A DNA stretch of 32,119 nt from Actinomycetota bacterium. GTDB lineage: Bacteria; Actinomycetota; Actinomycetes; Nanopelagicales; Nanopelagicaceae. The translations under genes and the position numbers were made by a program. This document shows, piece after piece, positions 16,315 through 23,214 of the stretch (the stretch's first letter is position 1; each line of letters starts with the position of its first letter). The notes below the pieces were generated by a model. That model did no database searches, was not told the DNA's origin, and saw only the letters and a program-made list of their open reading frames with translations. The DNA is taken from positions 1-32,119 of the forward strand of contig VGAG01000014.1 of assembly GCA_016870835.1 (NCBI GenBank), read 5' to 3'.

Positions 16315-16320
16315 AATCTA
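16315..16320 (-). promoter_or_regulatory. lacZ: -10 box of leaderless lacZ promoter
   Basis: On the minus strand TAGATT ends 7 nt before the GTG at 16307. No lac-type operator or catabolite site was recognised in the 61 bp between lacZ and the tRNA gene. Confidence 0.42.
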
Positions 16321-16368
16321 TCGGTCAGAAAAACAAATCACTCCTGACATAATTGGCAACCACCTCAC

Positions 16369-16443
16369 GCCTCCCTAGCTCAGTGGTAGAGCATCCGCCT
16401 TGTAAGCGGAAGGTCGTCAGTTCAATCCTGACGGGGGGCTCCA
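16369..16443 (+). tRNA. tRNA-Thr (anticodon TGT)
   Basis: This is a 75-nt cloverleaf. The acceptor GCCTCCC pairs with GGGGGGC (one T-G pair). It has a D-arm with GCTCAGTGGTAGAGC, an anticodon stem TCCGC/GCGGA around loop CTTGTAA (anticodon TGT, reading ACA/ACG), and a T-arm GTCAG-TTCAATC-CTGAC. The discriminator base is T, and the CCA end is encoded (16441-16443). It is convergent with the Rieske gene, whose stop begins 2 nt later. Confidence 0.96.
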
Positions 16444-16444
16444 A

Positions 16445-16873
16445 TTATCCGACCGTCACCTTTGTTTTGGTTACCTTAATTGGGATTGAGCGAAGATCAG
16501 AAGTTGCAGGCCCCTTCGTAAGCTCTCCATTAAAGGCATATTCGGCTTGATGGCCGAGCGCACAAATCCACCCGGAAGAAGTCTGCTCGACTGTTACGCC
16601 TTGATGCGTGCACCTCAAGTTAATTGCTCGAAAACCCGAGGATGAGTTAGCAGTTCTAATTAATGCGATATCAGTGCCATTCTTATTCTTAAATTGGATA
16701 ACTCCCCCCATTTTTTTCAATGAGGGGTTTTTAGCGATAGAAACTTCTACTTTTCCATTTGAAAGTACTTTAACCACTCCAGTTCCAATAGCTGAATCCG
16801 GAACAAGACCAAGGAAGATTGCTCCTAGTCCGCAAATTAAGGAGCGCCTTGATAAATCCATCTTCTCGCTCAT
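16445..16873 (-). CDS. Tat-exported Rieske [2Fe-2S] protein with atypical CX3H site
   Basis: This 142-aa secreted Rieske-type protein has an N-terminal twin-arginine motif SRRSLIC (8-14) with a following hydrophobic core, indicating Tat export of a folded cofactor protein. The first ligand pair is normal, C88-T-H90 in CTHQG. The second is C104-A-L-G-H108, i.e. CX3H instead of the canonical CX2H, with 13 residues between His90 and Cys104. The disulfide cysteines of bc1-type Rieske proteins are absent. Downstream, NGELTKGPATSDL (115-127) matches the usual NGxVxxGPAxxPL segment, so the fold is otherwise recognisable. A GGGAG ribosome site is 5 nt before the ATG. The gene is 26 nt behind the copper monooxygenase-like gene, so the two form an operon. 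An electron-transfer role is inferred. Confidence 0.82.
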   Translation of the reverse strand: MSEKMDLSRRSLICGLGAIFLGLVPDSAIGTGVVKVLSNGKVEVSIAKNPSLKKMGGVIQFKNKNGTDIALIRTANSSSGFRAINLRCTHQGVTVEQTSSGWICALGHQAEYAFNGELTKGPATSDLRSIPIKVTKTKVTVG

Positions 16874-16899
16874 TTACTCTCCCAACAGAATAATCAATA

Positions 16900-18186
16900 C
16901 TAATTCCTCGAAACCGAGAGTACTCCCAGGCACATCTCGTCTGAAGAGCCCTCGCCCCAAGTCACATACCTTGGGGGTTGATTCTTAAGCGCAGGGAGTA
17001 TTTGGCGAAGAATAGGATCGTGAGTGCATTCGAGCCTAATTACATCTCCGCGAGTTACTTCAACGGGTGTTTTCAGAAGAACAGGAGATTGATTATCAAA
17101 GTCATAGTTATCAACATTCAGGAGAATCTTCTCTCTTGTGGTTCCAGGATTCAAAATAATCCTCATTTTTCTCCCCAATAAATGCATATGAGGGGCGGCT
17201 GAAATGACGGTATAGCTCGAGTTAATGTTGCGATTGCAGGAAGTCAAGTTAGATGGAGTAACTTGGAGGGGGTTTCTTCCACAAATAGCCGCGATACCTA
17301 ATGCCTCGATTGCATTTGTACTATCGGTGCGCTTTGCTAAATCCTTTAGAGACTCGCCTCGATCACAGAGAAGACCTGTGACACCTTGTGGGCAAGCTAA
17401 TTCTACGGGTGCAGCAAAGAGTTCAATGTTTAGAGGCTTTATATTGGTACTAGATGCCGGTATGGCCTCCATCACTATCGTGGATTGATCAGTTTCGATT
17501 TTTCCATCTGGTGCAGCAAGGAGGTTGTAGTGGACTTGAAGAACAAATTGCTCGCCTTTGTTGAATGGGATTCCATAACCATCAGGGGAGAGATCTTTTC
17601 CTCGACCAGGTCCCCATGCGCTAATCCAGGGCGAGGTTACAAACGAAGAGACCATTCCCCCGAGACCAGAACCCCCAAAGCAAGACCAGCCAGTTCCAGA
17701 TCTATCCCGTTCAATGGCTTCTGCAAGATTAGCTTTCGATACTCTAAAGATTATTGCGTGATGTACATAGTTTTTTTGCTGTGGAATAAATTCTATGGAG
17801 CGAACTATTGAATCTTCTGTGACTTTTGGGTCAAGTAGGAAGCATCTGTAATCATCCGTTCCACCCGGAGGTGCTTTTGGTAAGTGAGCCTTACTCATCT
17901 CAACTGAGTATTTCTTTGGTTGGTCTGAATAAGTTGCGGAGGAAGATGGAAGAGGCGTGGCCGAAGGTTTAGCGGATGGAGAGGCAAGCGCCTCTTTCTT
18001 GATCTCTACGCCCTTACTCCACACCAACTTCTTTCCGCTTTTCTTGCAATTGAATTGCTTATTCTTGTAAGTCATTGTTGCCCCAGATTTGGCACATGTA
18101 GCACCTTCTCTTGGGGGAGTTGCAGCTAGCGATGGAAGCATGGGAGGGAGTAAAGTTAGAGTGGAAATCAGGATTACCTTCCTCAC
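16900..18186 (-). CDS. Secreted copper type II (PHM/DBM-like) monooxygenase family protein
   Basis: This 428-aa exported protein has a Sec signal peptide (about 1-22), then a short Cys-pair module (C31 and C47, ending KKLVWSKG), a Ser/Pro/Ala-rich linker (about 65-90) and a two-domain PHM/DBM-like catalytic core. All copper ligands expected from PHM can be placed: CuH site His142-His143 (YVHHAIIF) and His219 (LQVHYN); CuM site His333 and His335 (APHMHLLG) and Met418 (SSDEMCLG). Family members hydroxylate an aliphatic carbon using O2, two coppers and an external reductant. The bacterial substrate is unknown. The GTG start has TATTAT 7 nt upstream. It precedes the Rieske gene in one operon and is divergent from a DUF305 lipoprotein. 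Confidence 0.83.
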   Translation of the reverse strand: MRKVILISTLTLLPPMLPSLAATPPREGATCAKSGATMTYKNKQFNCKKSGKKLVWSKGVEIKKEALASPSAKPSATPLPSSSATYSDQPKKYSVEMSKAHLPKAPPGGTDDYRCFLLDPKVTEDSIVRSIEFIPQQKNYVHHAIIFRVSKANLAEAIERDRSGTGWSCFGGSGLGGMVSSFVTSPWISAWGPGRGKDLSPDGYGIPFNKGEQFVLQVHYNLLAAPDGKIETDQSTIVMEAIPASSTNIKPLNIELFAAPVELACPQGVTGLLCDRGESLKDLAKRTDSTNAIEALGIAAICGRNPLQVTPSNLTSCNRNINSSYTVISAAPHMHLLGRKMRIILNPGTTREKILLNVDNYDFDNQSPVLLKTPVEVTRGDVIRLECTHDPILRQILPALKNQPPRYVTWGEGSSDEMCLGVLSVSRN

Positions 18187-18193
18187 AACGAGA

Positions 18194-18199
18194 ATAATA
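18194..18199 (-). promoter_or_regulatory. -10 box of the copper-oxygenase/Rieske operon
   Basis: TATTAT on the minus strand ends 7 nt before the GTG at 18186, so the operon probably starts with a leaderless mRNA. It shares a 97-bp intergenic region with the divergent DUF305 gene. Confidence 0.48.
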
Positions 18200-18271
18200 G
18201 AGAGAAGAGGTTGTAGTTCTCAGACTCCACAAGGGCGCTACTAAGACTTCTCACTTCCCACCTTGGGGGGC

Positions 18272-18277
18272 TAAGGT
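18272..18277 (+). promoter_or_regulatory. -10 box of leaderless DUF305 promoter
   Basis: TAAGGT ends 6 nt before the ATG at 18284. The intervening bases are G-rich (CGGGGT) but too close to the ATG to act as a ribosome binding site. Confidence 0.45.
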
Positions 18278-18283
18278 CGGGGT

Positions 18284-18796
18284 ATGAAGCGCGCCTTAAC
18301 TCTGCTTTTATCTGTCGTTCTATTGGCGGGTTGCGCTTCGGGTAATGATGATCCGCTTTCTAATTACAGCAAGGCAGATATCAACTTTGCTGAGATGATG
18401 ATTCCCCACCATGAACAGGGTTTAGAGATGGTTGCGTTAGCGCAAGCCAATACAACTAACCCAGATATCTTGGCGCTCGCCGATCAGATTCGCGGAGCAC
18501 AAGAACCCGAAATAGTTTTGATGAAAACTTGGCCAGGTGTAGATCCCTCTAAACATGCGGGCCACACAATGGATGGAATGCTCCCCAAGAGCGAGATGGA
18601 GAAGTTGCGCTCTTCAAAGGGTGCTGACTTTGATCGCCTATTTCTTGAAGGAATGATTAAACATCATCAAGGCGCGATTGAGATGGCTAAGGAAGTAATG
18701 GACTCAAAGAATCAGAGCGTTATGAAGCTTGCTGGATGGATTGTTACTTCGCAAGCCCTTGAAATTGACACTATGAAGGAGTTGTTAAATAAGTAA
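18284..18796 (+). CDS. DUF305 lipoprotein, probable metal (copper)-binding
   Basis: This 170-aa exported lipoprotein has a short signal peptide with lipobox LLAGC (Cys17). It is a ferritin-like helical DUF305 protein with two internal copies of the family signature: MMIPHHEQGLEMV (38-50) and GMIKHHQGAIEMA (123-135), each with a His-His pair. A further HAGHTMDGM segment (91-99) is rich in His and Met. Such His/Met patterns, and the characterised cyanobacterial DUF305 protein CopM, point to periplasmic copper binding. Its position divergent from a copper monooxygenase-like gene strengthens the copper interpretation, which remains inference. It is probably cotranscribed with the GMC oxidoreductase 34 nt downstream. 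Confidence 0.83.
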   Translation: MKRALTLLLSVVLLAGCASGNDDPLSNYSKADINFAEMMIPHHEQGLEMVALAQANTTNPDILALADQIRGAQEPEIVLMKTWPGVDPSKHAGHTMDGMLPKSEMEKLRSSKGADFDRLFLEGMIKHHQGAIEMAKEVMDSKNQSVMKLAGWIVTSQALEIDTMKELLNK

Positions 18797-18830
18797 ACCA
18801 AGAGCCCCAAAATTCGCCGATGATTTTGAT

Positions 18831-20486
18831 GTGGTCATCATCGGTTCTGGGTTTGGTGGCTCAGTAGCAGCGCTTCGCCTCACCGAGAAGGGCTATCGCG
18901 TAGCGGTTCTTGAAGCTGGGCGAAGATTTAGCGATAAGGACTTTCCAAAGACTTCTTGGCGGCTCTCCCGTTTTTTGTTTATGCCTCGCCTTGGGCTAAG
19001 AGGAATTCAGAGGATTCATGCACTTCCTGATGTTCTAGTGCTTGCCGGTGCTGGAGTTGGCGGTGGCTCACTTGTTTATGCAAATACTCTTTATCAACCA
19101 CCTGATTCTTACTTTGAAGATGTCCAATGGCGCCACATAACAGATTGGAAAGAAGAATTACTTCCTTGGTATGACCAAGCATCGAGAATGCTTGGTGTAG
19201 CAAAGAATCCCTACTTCTCACCCTCTGATCAAGCGATGAAAGATGTAGCTGAGGAGATGGGAGTAGGTAATACATTCAAAATGGCGCCACTCGGTGTGCA
19301 CTTTGGCGCTGGCCCAGGTGTTATTGAAAAGGATCCATATTTCGGTGGCGTGGGCCCCGATCGACATGGGTGCCAACAATGCGGTGGATGTATGACTGGA
19401 TGCAGATTTAATGCGAAGAACACTCTTCCGAAAAATTATCTTGGATTAGCAGAGAGCGCTGGTGCGAAAGTCTTCCCGGAACATACTGTTGAATCTATTG
19501 AGGAATTGCCCGGTGGGGGTTGGAAAGTCAGAGCTCGAAAGAGCCGAGCTTGGTTTGGTGGGAAGCGAACATTTACTGCAGGTGAGGTAGTTGTGGCTGC
19601 GGGTACTTACAACACCCAGAAATTACTCCATAAGATGAAAGATTCTAAGAAGCTACCGAAACTCTCTAACTCACTTGGGAAACTATCACGGACTAATTCC
19701 GAATCTCTAGTTGGAGCGATCATGCCCCATAAGGGCGAAATCGATTTCTCTAAAGGTGCAGCAATCACCTCTTCATTCTTCCCAGATGAGCATACCCATG
19801 TCGAACCGGTTCGTTATGGAAAAGGCTCGAACTTCATGGGTTTATTGCAGACCGTCATGACTGATGGAGATTCATCAAAAGTGCGACGTCGCCAATGGTT
19901 GTTAACCCTTTTCACCAAACCTCATCTGGTTGCAAAGATCTTCGATGTTCGCCGCTGGAGCGAGCGGACAGTAATCGCTCTAGTGATGCAGAATGTTGAT
20001 TCTTCTCTAGCAGTAAGAGGCAAGCGCGGAATGTTCGGCTGGCGATTAACTTCTAAGAACGATAGCGAACGTCCAAATGCAACTTACATACCAGCTGCAA
20101 ATGAAGTTGCTCGAAGGATTGCAAAGAACCATGGCGGAACCCCAGGTGGTCATATTGGAGATTTAATTAATGCACCATTCACTGCTCACTTTGTGGGCGG
20201 ATGTGTGATTAGTGATGATCCAGATAAAGGTGTGATTGATCCGTATCATCGAGTTTGGAACTACCCGACATTGCATGTTGTTGATGGCTCTAGCGTGACT
20301 GCAAACCTAGGAGTTAATCCTTCACTAACGATTACTGCACAAGCTGAGCGTGCCTTTTCGTTTTGGCCCAATAAAGGCGAGAGTGATGTAAGACCACCGC
20401 AAGGAAGCTCTTACAAAAAGATTCATGGTATAAAACCAAACTCACCATTTGTTCCAGCAGGTGCTTATGGAGCGCTTCGAAATTAA
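18831..20486 (+). CDS. GMC-family FAD oxidoreductase, ChoD/cholesterol oxidase-like
   Basis: This is a flavoprotein of about 551 residues. The ADP-binding motif GSGFGG (5-10) stands almost at the N-terminus, followed by the FAD-contacting AGAGVGGGSLVYANTL (72-87) and a C-terminal GMC region with HFVGGCVISDDP, VVDGSSVTANLGVNPS and a GAYGALR tail. A Cys-rich loop C181-x2-C184-x2-C187-x3-C191 followed by RFNAKNTLPKNYL matches the pattern seen in mycobacterial ChoD-like proteins. Steroid or other alcohol oxidation is likely, but the substrate is not assigned. Homologous sequence (DDFDVVIIG) extends upstream of the GTG at 18831, yet no ATG/GTG/TTG occurs between it and the in-frame TAA at 18786. 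The true start is therefore either this GTG or a rare codon. It ends 4 nt inside the convergent ndh. Confidence 0.8.
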   Translation: MVIIGSGFGGSVAALRLTEKGYRVAVLEAGRRFSDKDFPKTSWRLSRFLFMPRLGLRGIQRIHALPDVLVLAGAGVGGGSLVYANTLYQPPDSYFEDVQWRHITDWKEELLPWYDQASRMLGVAKNPYFSPSDQAMKDVAEEMGVGNTFKMAPLGVHFGAGPGVIEKDPYFGGVGPDRHGCQQCGGCMTGCRFNAKNTLPKNYLGLAESAGAKVFPEHTVESIEELPGGGWKVRARKSRAWFGGKRTFTAGEVVVAAGTYNTQKLLHKMKDSKKLPKLSNSLGKLSRTNSESLVGAIMPHKGEIDFSKGAAITSSFFPDEHTHVEPVRYGKGSNFMGLLQTVMTDGDSSKVRRRQWLLTLFTKPHLVAKIFDVRRWSERTVIALVMQNVDSSLAVRGKRGMFGWRLTSKNDSERPNATYIPAANEVARRIAKNHGGTPGGHIGDLINAPFTAHFVGGCVISDDPDKGVIDPYHRVWNYPTLHVVDGSSVTANLGVNPSLTITAQAERAFSFWPNKGESDVRPPQGSSYKKIHGIKPNSPFVPAGAYGALRN

Positions 20487-21706
20487 CTTACATCCATGAT
20501 GTGGCGATTGCCGCGATCAAAAGTTAAGTAATTCCAAGTCCAGTCCGCCATCGTGCCAATCTTGTTTCGCCCACCCAGTAAGTAAAAGAGATGTAGCCAT
20601 AACCAGGCATACCAAGCCGGGATTCCCGCTAACTTCAGCGGCCCCACTTCGACAACTGCTTTATGGCGGCCAATAGTTGCCATGGAACCTTTGTCACGAT
20701 ACTTGAAGGGTGAAAGCGGCTTTTCTGCGAGCAAATTTGTGATTTGAGTCTTTAAGTGGCGACCCTGTTGCATAGCGACTGGTGCAACCATAGGCAAGAA
20801 GCGCCCATCTTCTCCCTTTGCGCCGGCAATATCTCCAATCGCAAAGATGTATGGATAGTTATTTACTTGCAGAGTTGGTTCAATTGAGATTCGACCGCGA
20901 TCAATGGGCAGATTTAGTTTCCTCATGACTGGTTCTCCGGTTACCCCAGCCGCCCAAATCGTTAACTCAGATGGCAATTTAGATTTATCGCCAAGCAGAA
21001 TCATCCTTGGCTTGACTTCACTTACTGAAGTATTTAGAAGCACGTTAACGCCAAGCTTCTCAAGATCGCGCTTGGTTCGATTTGATAAGAGTGGTGCGAA
21101 TGAGGGAAGCAATCTTGGGCCAGCCTCAACAAGATTTACAGTAATATTCGCAGCAGCTTTGGCGTAATCCGATTTAAGAGGACCCTTTTTTAACTCTGCG
21201 ATTGCACCGGCCATCTCAACGCCAGTTGGCCCACCGCCAACGACTGTGATTGCAAATTTTGTATCATCCTCAAAACGACAGAGATCTTCAAAGCGGCGCA
21301 AGATGGATGAGCGAATTTCGAGCGCTTCGGAAACGCTCTTCATACCAAGGGTATGTTCAGCAACTCCGGTAACACCAAAGTCATTTGTCGCAGATCCCAT
21401 AGCGACTACTAGATAATCAAAATCTAGAACTTCACTTGAATCTAGTTTCACTGACTTGCTCTTATGATCAATCGTTACGGGAGAGCCCATTCGGAACTTA
21501 ATCTTGGTCTTACGAAGTGCACCCCGAATTGGATGGGCGATGTGATCTGCGGCGAGGCCTGCTGTTGATACCTGATAGAGCAGCGGTAGGAAGGTCTGGA
21601 AATTATGGCGATCCACAAGGGTCACATCTGCGATGGAATCGAGCGCTTTGGCTGCCGTGAGCCCACCAAAGCCCGCCCCTAGAACAACTACTTTTGGCCG
21701 AGACAC
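20483..21706 (-). CDS. ndh: Type II NADH:quinone oxidoreductase (NDH-2)
   Basis: This 407-aa membrane-associated flavoprotein passes electrons from NADH to quinone without proton pumping. It has an FAD-binding GAGFGG (10-15), the conserved FLPLLYQVSTAG quinone/FAD segment, an NAD-binding GGGPTGVE, and the second FAD motif IFAIGDIAG followed by PMVAPVAMQQG. The C-terminal amphipathic WYAWLWLHLFYLLGGRNK is the usual membrane anchor. The GTG at 21706 was chosen over an ATG at 21736: it puts the FAD motif at the normal distance, has TAGACT 7 nt upstream, and avoids overlapping the divergent SDR start at 21730. Confidence 0.92.
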   Translation of the reverse strand: MSRPKVVVLGAGFGGLTAAKALDSIADVTLVDRHNFQTFLPLLYQVSTAGLAADHIAHPIRGALRKTKIKFRMGSPVTIDHKSKSVKLDSSEVLDFDYLVVAMGSATNDFGVTGVAEHTLGMKSVSEALEIRSSILRRFEDLCRFEDDTKFAITVVGGGPTGVEMAGAIAELKKGPLKSDYAKAAANITVNLVEAGPRLLPSFAPLLSNRTKRDLEKLGVNVLLNTSVSEVKPRMILLGDKSKLPSELTIWAAGVTGEPVMRKLNLPIDRGRISIEPTLQVNNYPYIFAIGDIAGAKGEDGRFLPMVAPVAMQQGRHLKTQITNLLAEKPLSPFKYRDKGSMATIGRHKAVVEVGPLKLAGIPAWYAWLWLHLFYLLGGRNKIGTMADWTWNYLTFDRGNRHIMDVS

Positions 21707-21713
21707 CCTCGGA

Positions 21714-21719
21714 AGTCTA
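21714..21719 (-). promoter_or_regulatory. ndh: -10 box of ndh, overlapping the opposing SDR -10 box
   Basis: TAGACT on the minus strand ends 7 nt before the GTG at 21706. Its first two bases (21718-21719) are also the first two bases of the plus-strand hexamer TACTGT. Confidence 0.48.
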
Positions 21720-21723
21720 CTGT
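21718..21723 (+). promoter_or_regulatory. -10 box of SDR gene, overlapping the opposing ndh -10 box
   Basis: TACTGT ends 6 nt before the ATG at 21730. A TTGGCC at 21694-21699 could serve as a -35 (18-bp spacer). It lies inside the start of ndh. Confidence 0.48.
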
Positions 21724-21729
21724 TTAACC

Positions 21730-23214
21730 ATGCCAAACTCGCGCCGAATTCTCGTTACTGGAGCATCGGGTTATGTAGGTGGGCGACTTGTACGCGCGCT
21801 TTTAAATGAAGGTCTAACAGTCCGAGTTAATGTGCGCGATAAGAAGAAGATTTCAGGACAGATTTGGGTAAATGAAGTTGAAGTTTCAGTAGGCAACGCA
21901 ACTAATTTTGAAGAGATGAAGCGCGCACTTGATGGTGTTCATACTGCTTTCTATTTGTTACATTCAATTGGCGTTGGAAGTGATTTTGATGAGTTAGAAG
22001 CTGAGATGGCGCGTAACTTTGCAAATGCCGCGGAGGCGAGTGGCGTAAAACAAATTATTTATCTCGGTGGAATCGCAAATGCTGCCAGGCAGAGTAAGCA
22101 TCTAGCATCTCGAGCGCGCACTGGTGTTGAACTTGGTTCCACCTCAGTTCCAGTTCTTGAAATGCGCGCTGGAATAGTTATTGGTTCGGGATCGGCATCT
22201 TTTGAAATGCTTCGCCACCTAACGCATCGATTACCAATCATGACAACGCCCAAGTGGGTCTCAAATCGCACCCACCCAATCGCAATTCGAGATGTGCTCT
22301 GGTATCTGTGCAACGCTGCGAAATTAGAAACTCCAAAATCTGGAATCTTTGATATCGGTGGACCGGAAATACTCTCTTACGCTGACATGATGCAGAAATT
22401 TGCAAAGTGTTCGGGCTTAAGAAGGCGCTGGATCATAAGAGTTCCAGTATTAACCCCAAAGCTATCTAGCCTTTGGATTGGTTTTGTTACCCCTGTTCCA
22501 ACGAGATTGGCTCGCCCACTTATCGGTTCGTTAATAAATGAGACTGTAGCGGATCCCGAGAAAAGCGTTGATGCCATCATTCCCAAGCCTCCTGAAGGGC
22601 TAATTGATGTAACTACCGCTATAAACCTTGCACTATCGCGCACAACCAGGAATCAAGTTGAAACTAGATGGTCGGATGCGAATGTAATTACTGCTCCGTG
22701 GCAAAAGGCCCAGAGCGATCCAGATTGGGCTGGTGAGATAACGCTTCGCGACAAGCGTGAAGTATTGACCGATGCTCCGATTGATTGCGTCTGGAAATCA
22801 ATCGAACAGATTGGTGGGGATACAGGTTGGTATGGCGCTGACTTCTTATGGTGGGCGCGCGGAGTGATTGATCGAATTGTTGGTGGAGTTGGAATCAGGC
22901 GTGGCCGTCGCGATCCAAAGCATTTAAGAGTCGGAGATAGTCTAGATTTTTGGCGAGTAGAGGGGATTGAGAAAGAGAAAATACTGCGTCTATATGCTGA
23001 AATGATCCTTCCCGGTAAAGCCTGGTTAGAATTTAGAATCTCAAGTGAAGATGGAAAAATTCGGATTGTGCAAGAGGCAACATTCTCACCACGCGGACTT
23101 GGCGGACAACTTTATTGGTACGTAGTACTACCACTTCATGCTTTTGTCTTCCCGACGATGCTTCGTAATATTGTGAGAAGTTCAAAGCGAAAGGCACTCT
23201 TCGGCGATGCATGA
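21730..23214 (+). CDS. Atypical SDR with C-terminal DUF2867 domain
   Basis: This 494-aa two-domain protein begins with an NAD(P)-binding Rossmann domain of the atypical/NmrA-like SDR class (1 to about 300), with the glycine motif TGASGYVGG (10-18) and the later YLGG segment. It lacks an obvious classical YxxxK pair. A DUF2867 domain follows (about 320-490), containing GWYGADFLWWARGVIDRIVG and the AEMILPGKAWLEFRI strand. Close relatives are annotated only as SDR/DUF2867 proteins. The ATG at 21730 was chosen on the -10 spacing and the Rossmann motif position; an in-frame start at 21694 would run into ndh. It overlaps the decarboxylase by 8 nt, so the two are coupled. Confidence 0.85.
   Translation: MPNSRRILVTGASGYVGGRLVRALLNEGLTVRVNVRDKKKISGQIWVNEVEVSVGNATNFEEMKRALDGVHTAFYLLHSIGVGSDFDELEAEMARNFANAAEASGVKQIIYLGGIANAARQSKHLASRARTGVELGSTSVPVLEMRAGIVIGSGSASFEMLRHLTHRLPIMTTPKWVSNRTHPIAIRDVLWYLCNAAKLETPKSGIFDIGGPEILSYADMMQKFAKCSGLRRRWIIRVPVLTPKLSSLWIGFVTPVPTRLARPLIGSLINETVADPEKSVDAIIPKPPEGLIDVTTAINLALSRTTRNQVETRWSDANVITAPWQKAQSDPDWAGEITLRDKREVLTDAPIDCVWKSIEQIGGDTGWYGADFLWWARGVIDRIVGGVGIRRGRRDPKHLRVGDSLDFWRVEGIEKEKILRLYAEMILPGKAWLEFRISSEDGKIRIVQEATFSPRGLGGQLYWYVVLPLHAFVFPTMLRNIVRSSKRKALFGDA

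Noticed and set aside
16369-16443. tRNA-Thr as an integration site for a mobile element
   Set aside because: No integrase, no second copy of the tRNA 3' end and no phage genes in the flanking 10 kb.
16441-16483. Inverted repeat CCAATTA / TAATTGG after tRNA-Thr
   Set aside because: Only 7 bp with a 29-nt loop, inside the 3' end of the Rieske gene; too weak to call a terminator or attachment site.
16608-16988. Plus-strand open frame across the Rieske gene start
   Set aside because: It is the shadow of the Rieske and Cu-oxygenase genes; no start signal and no recognisable domain.
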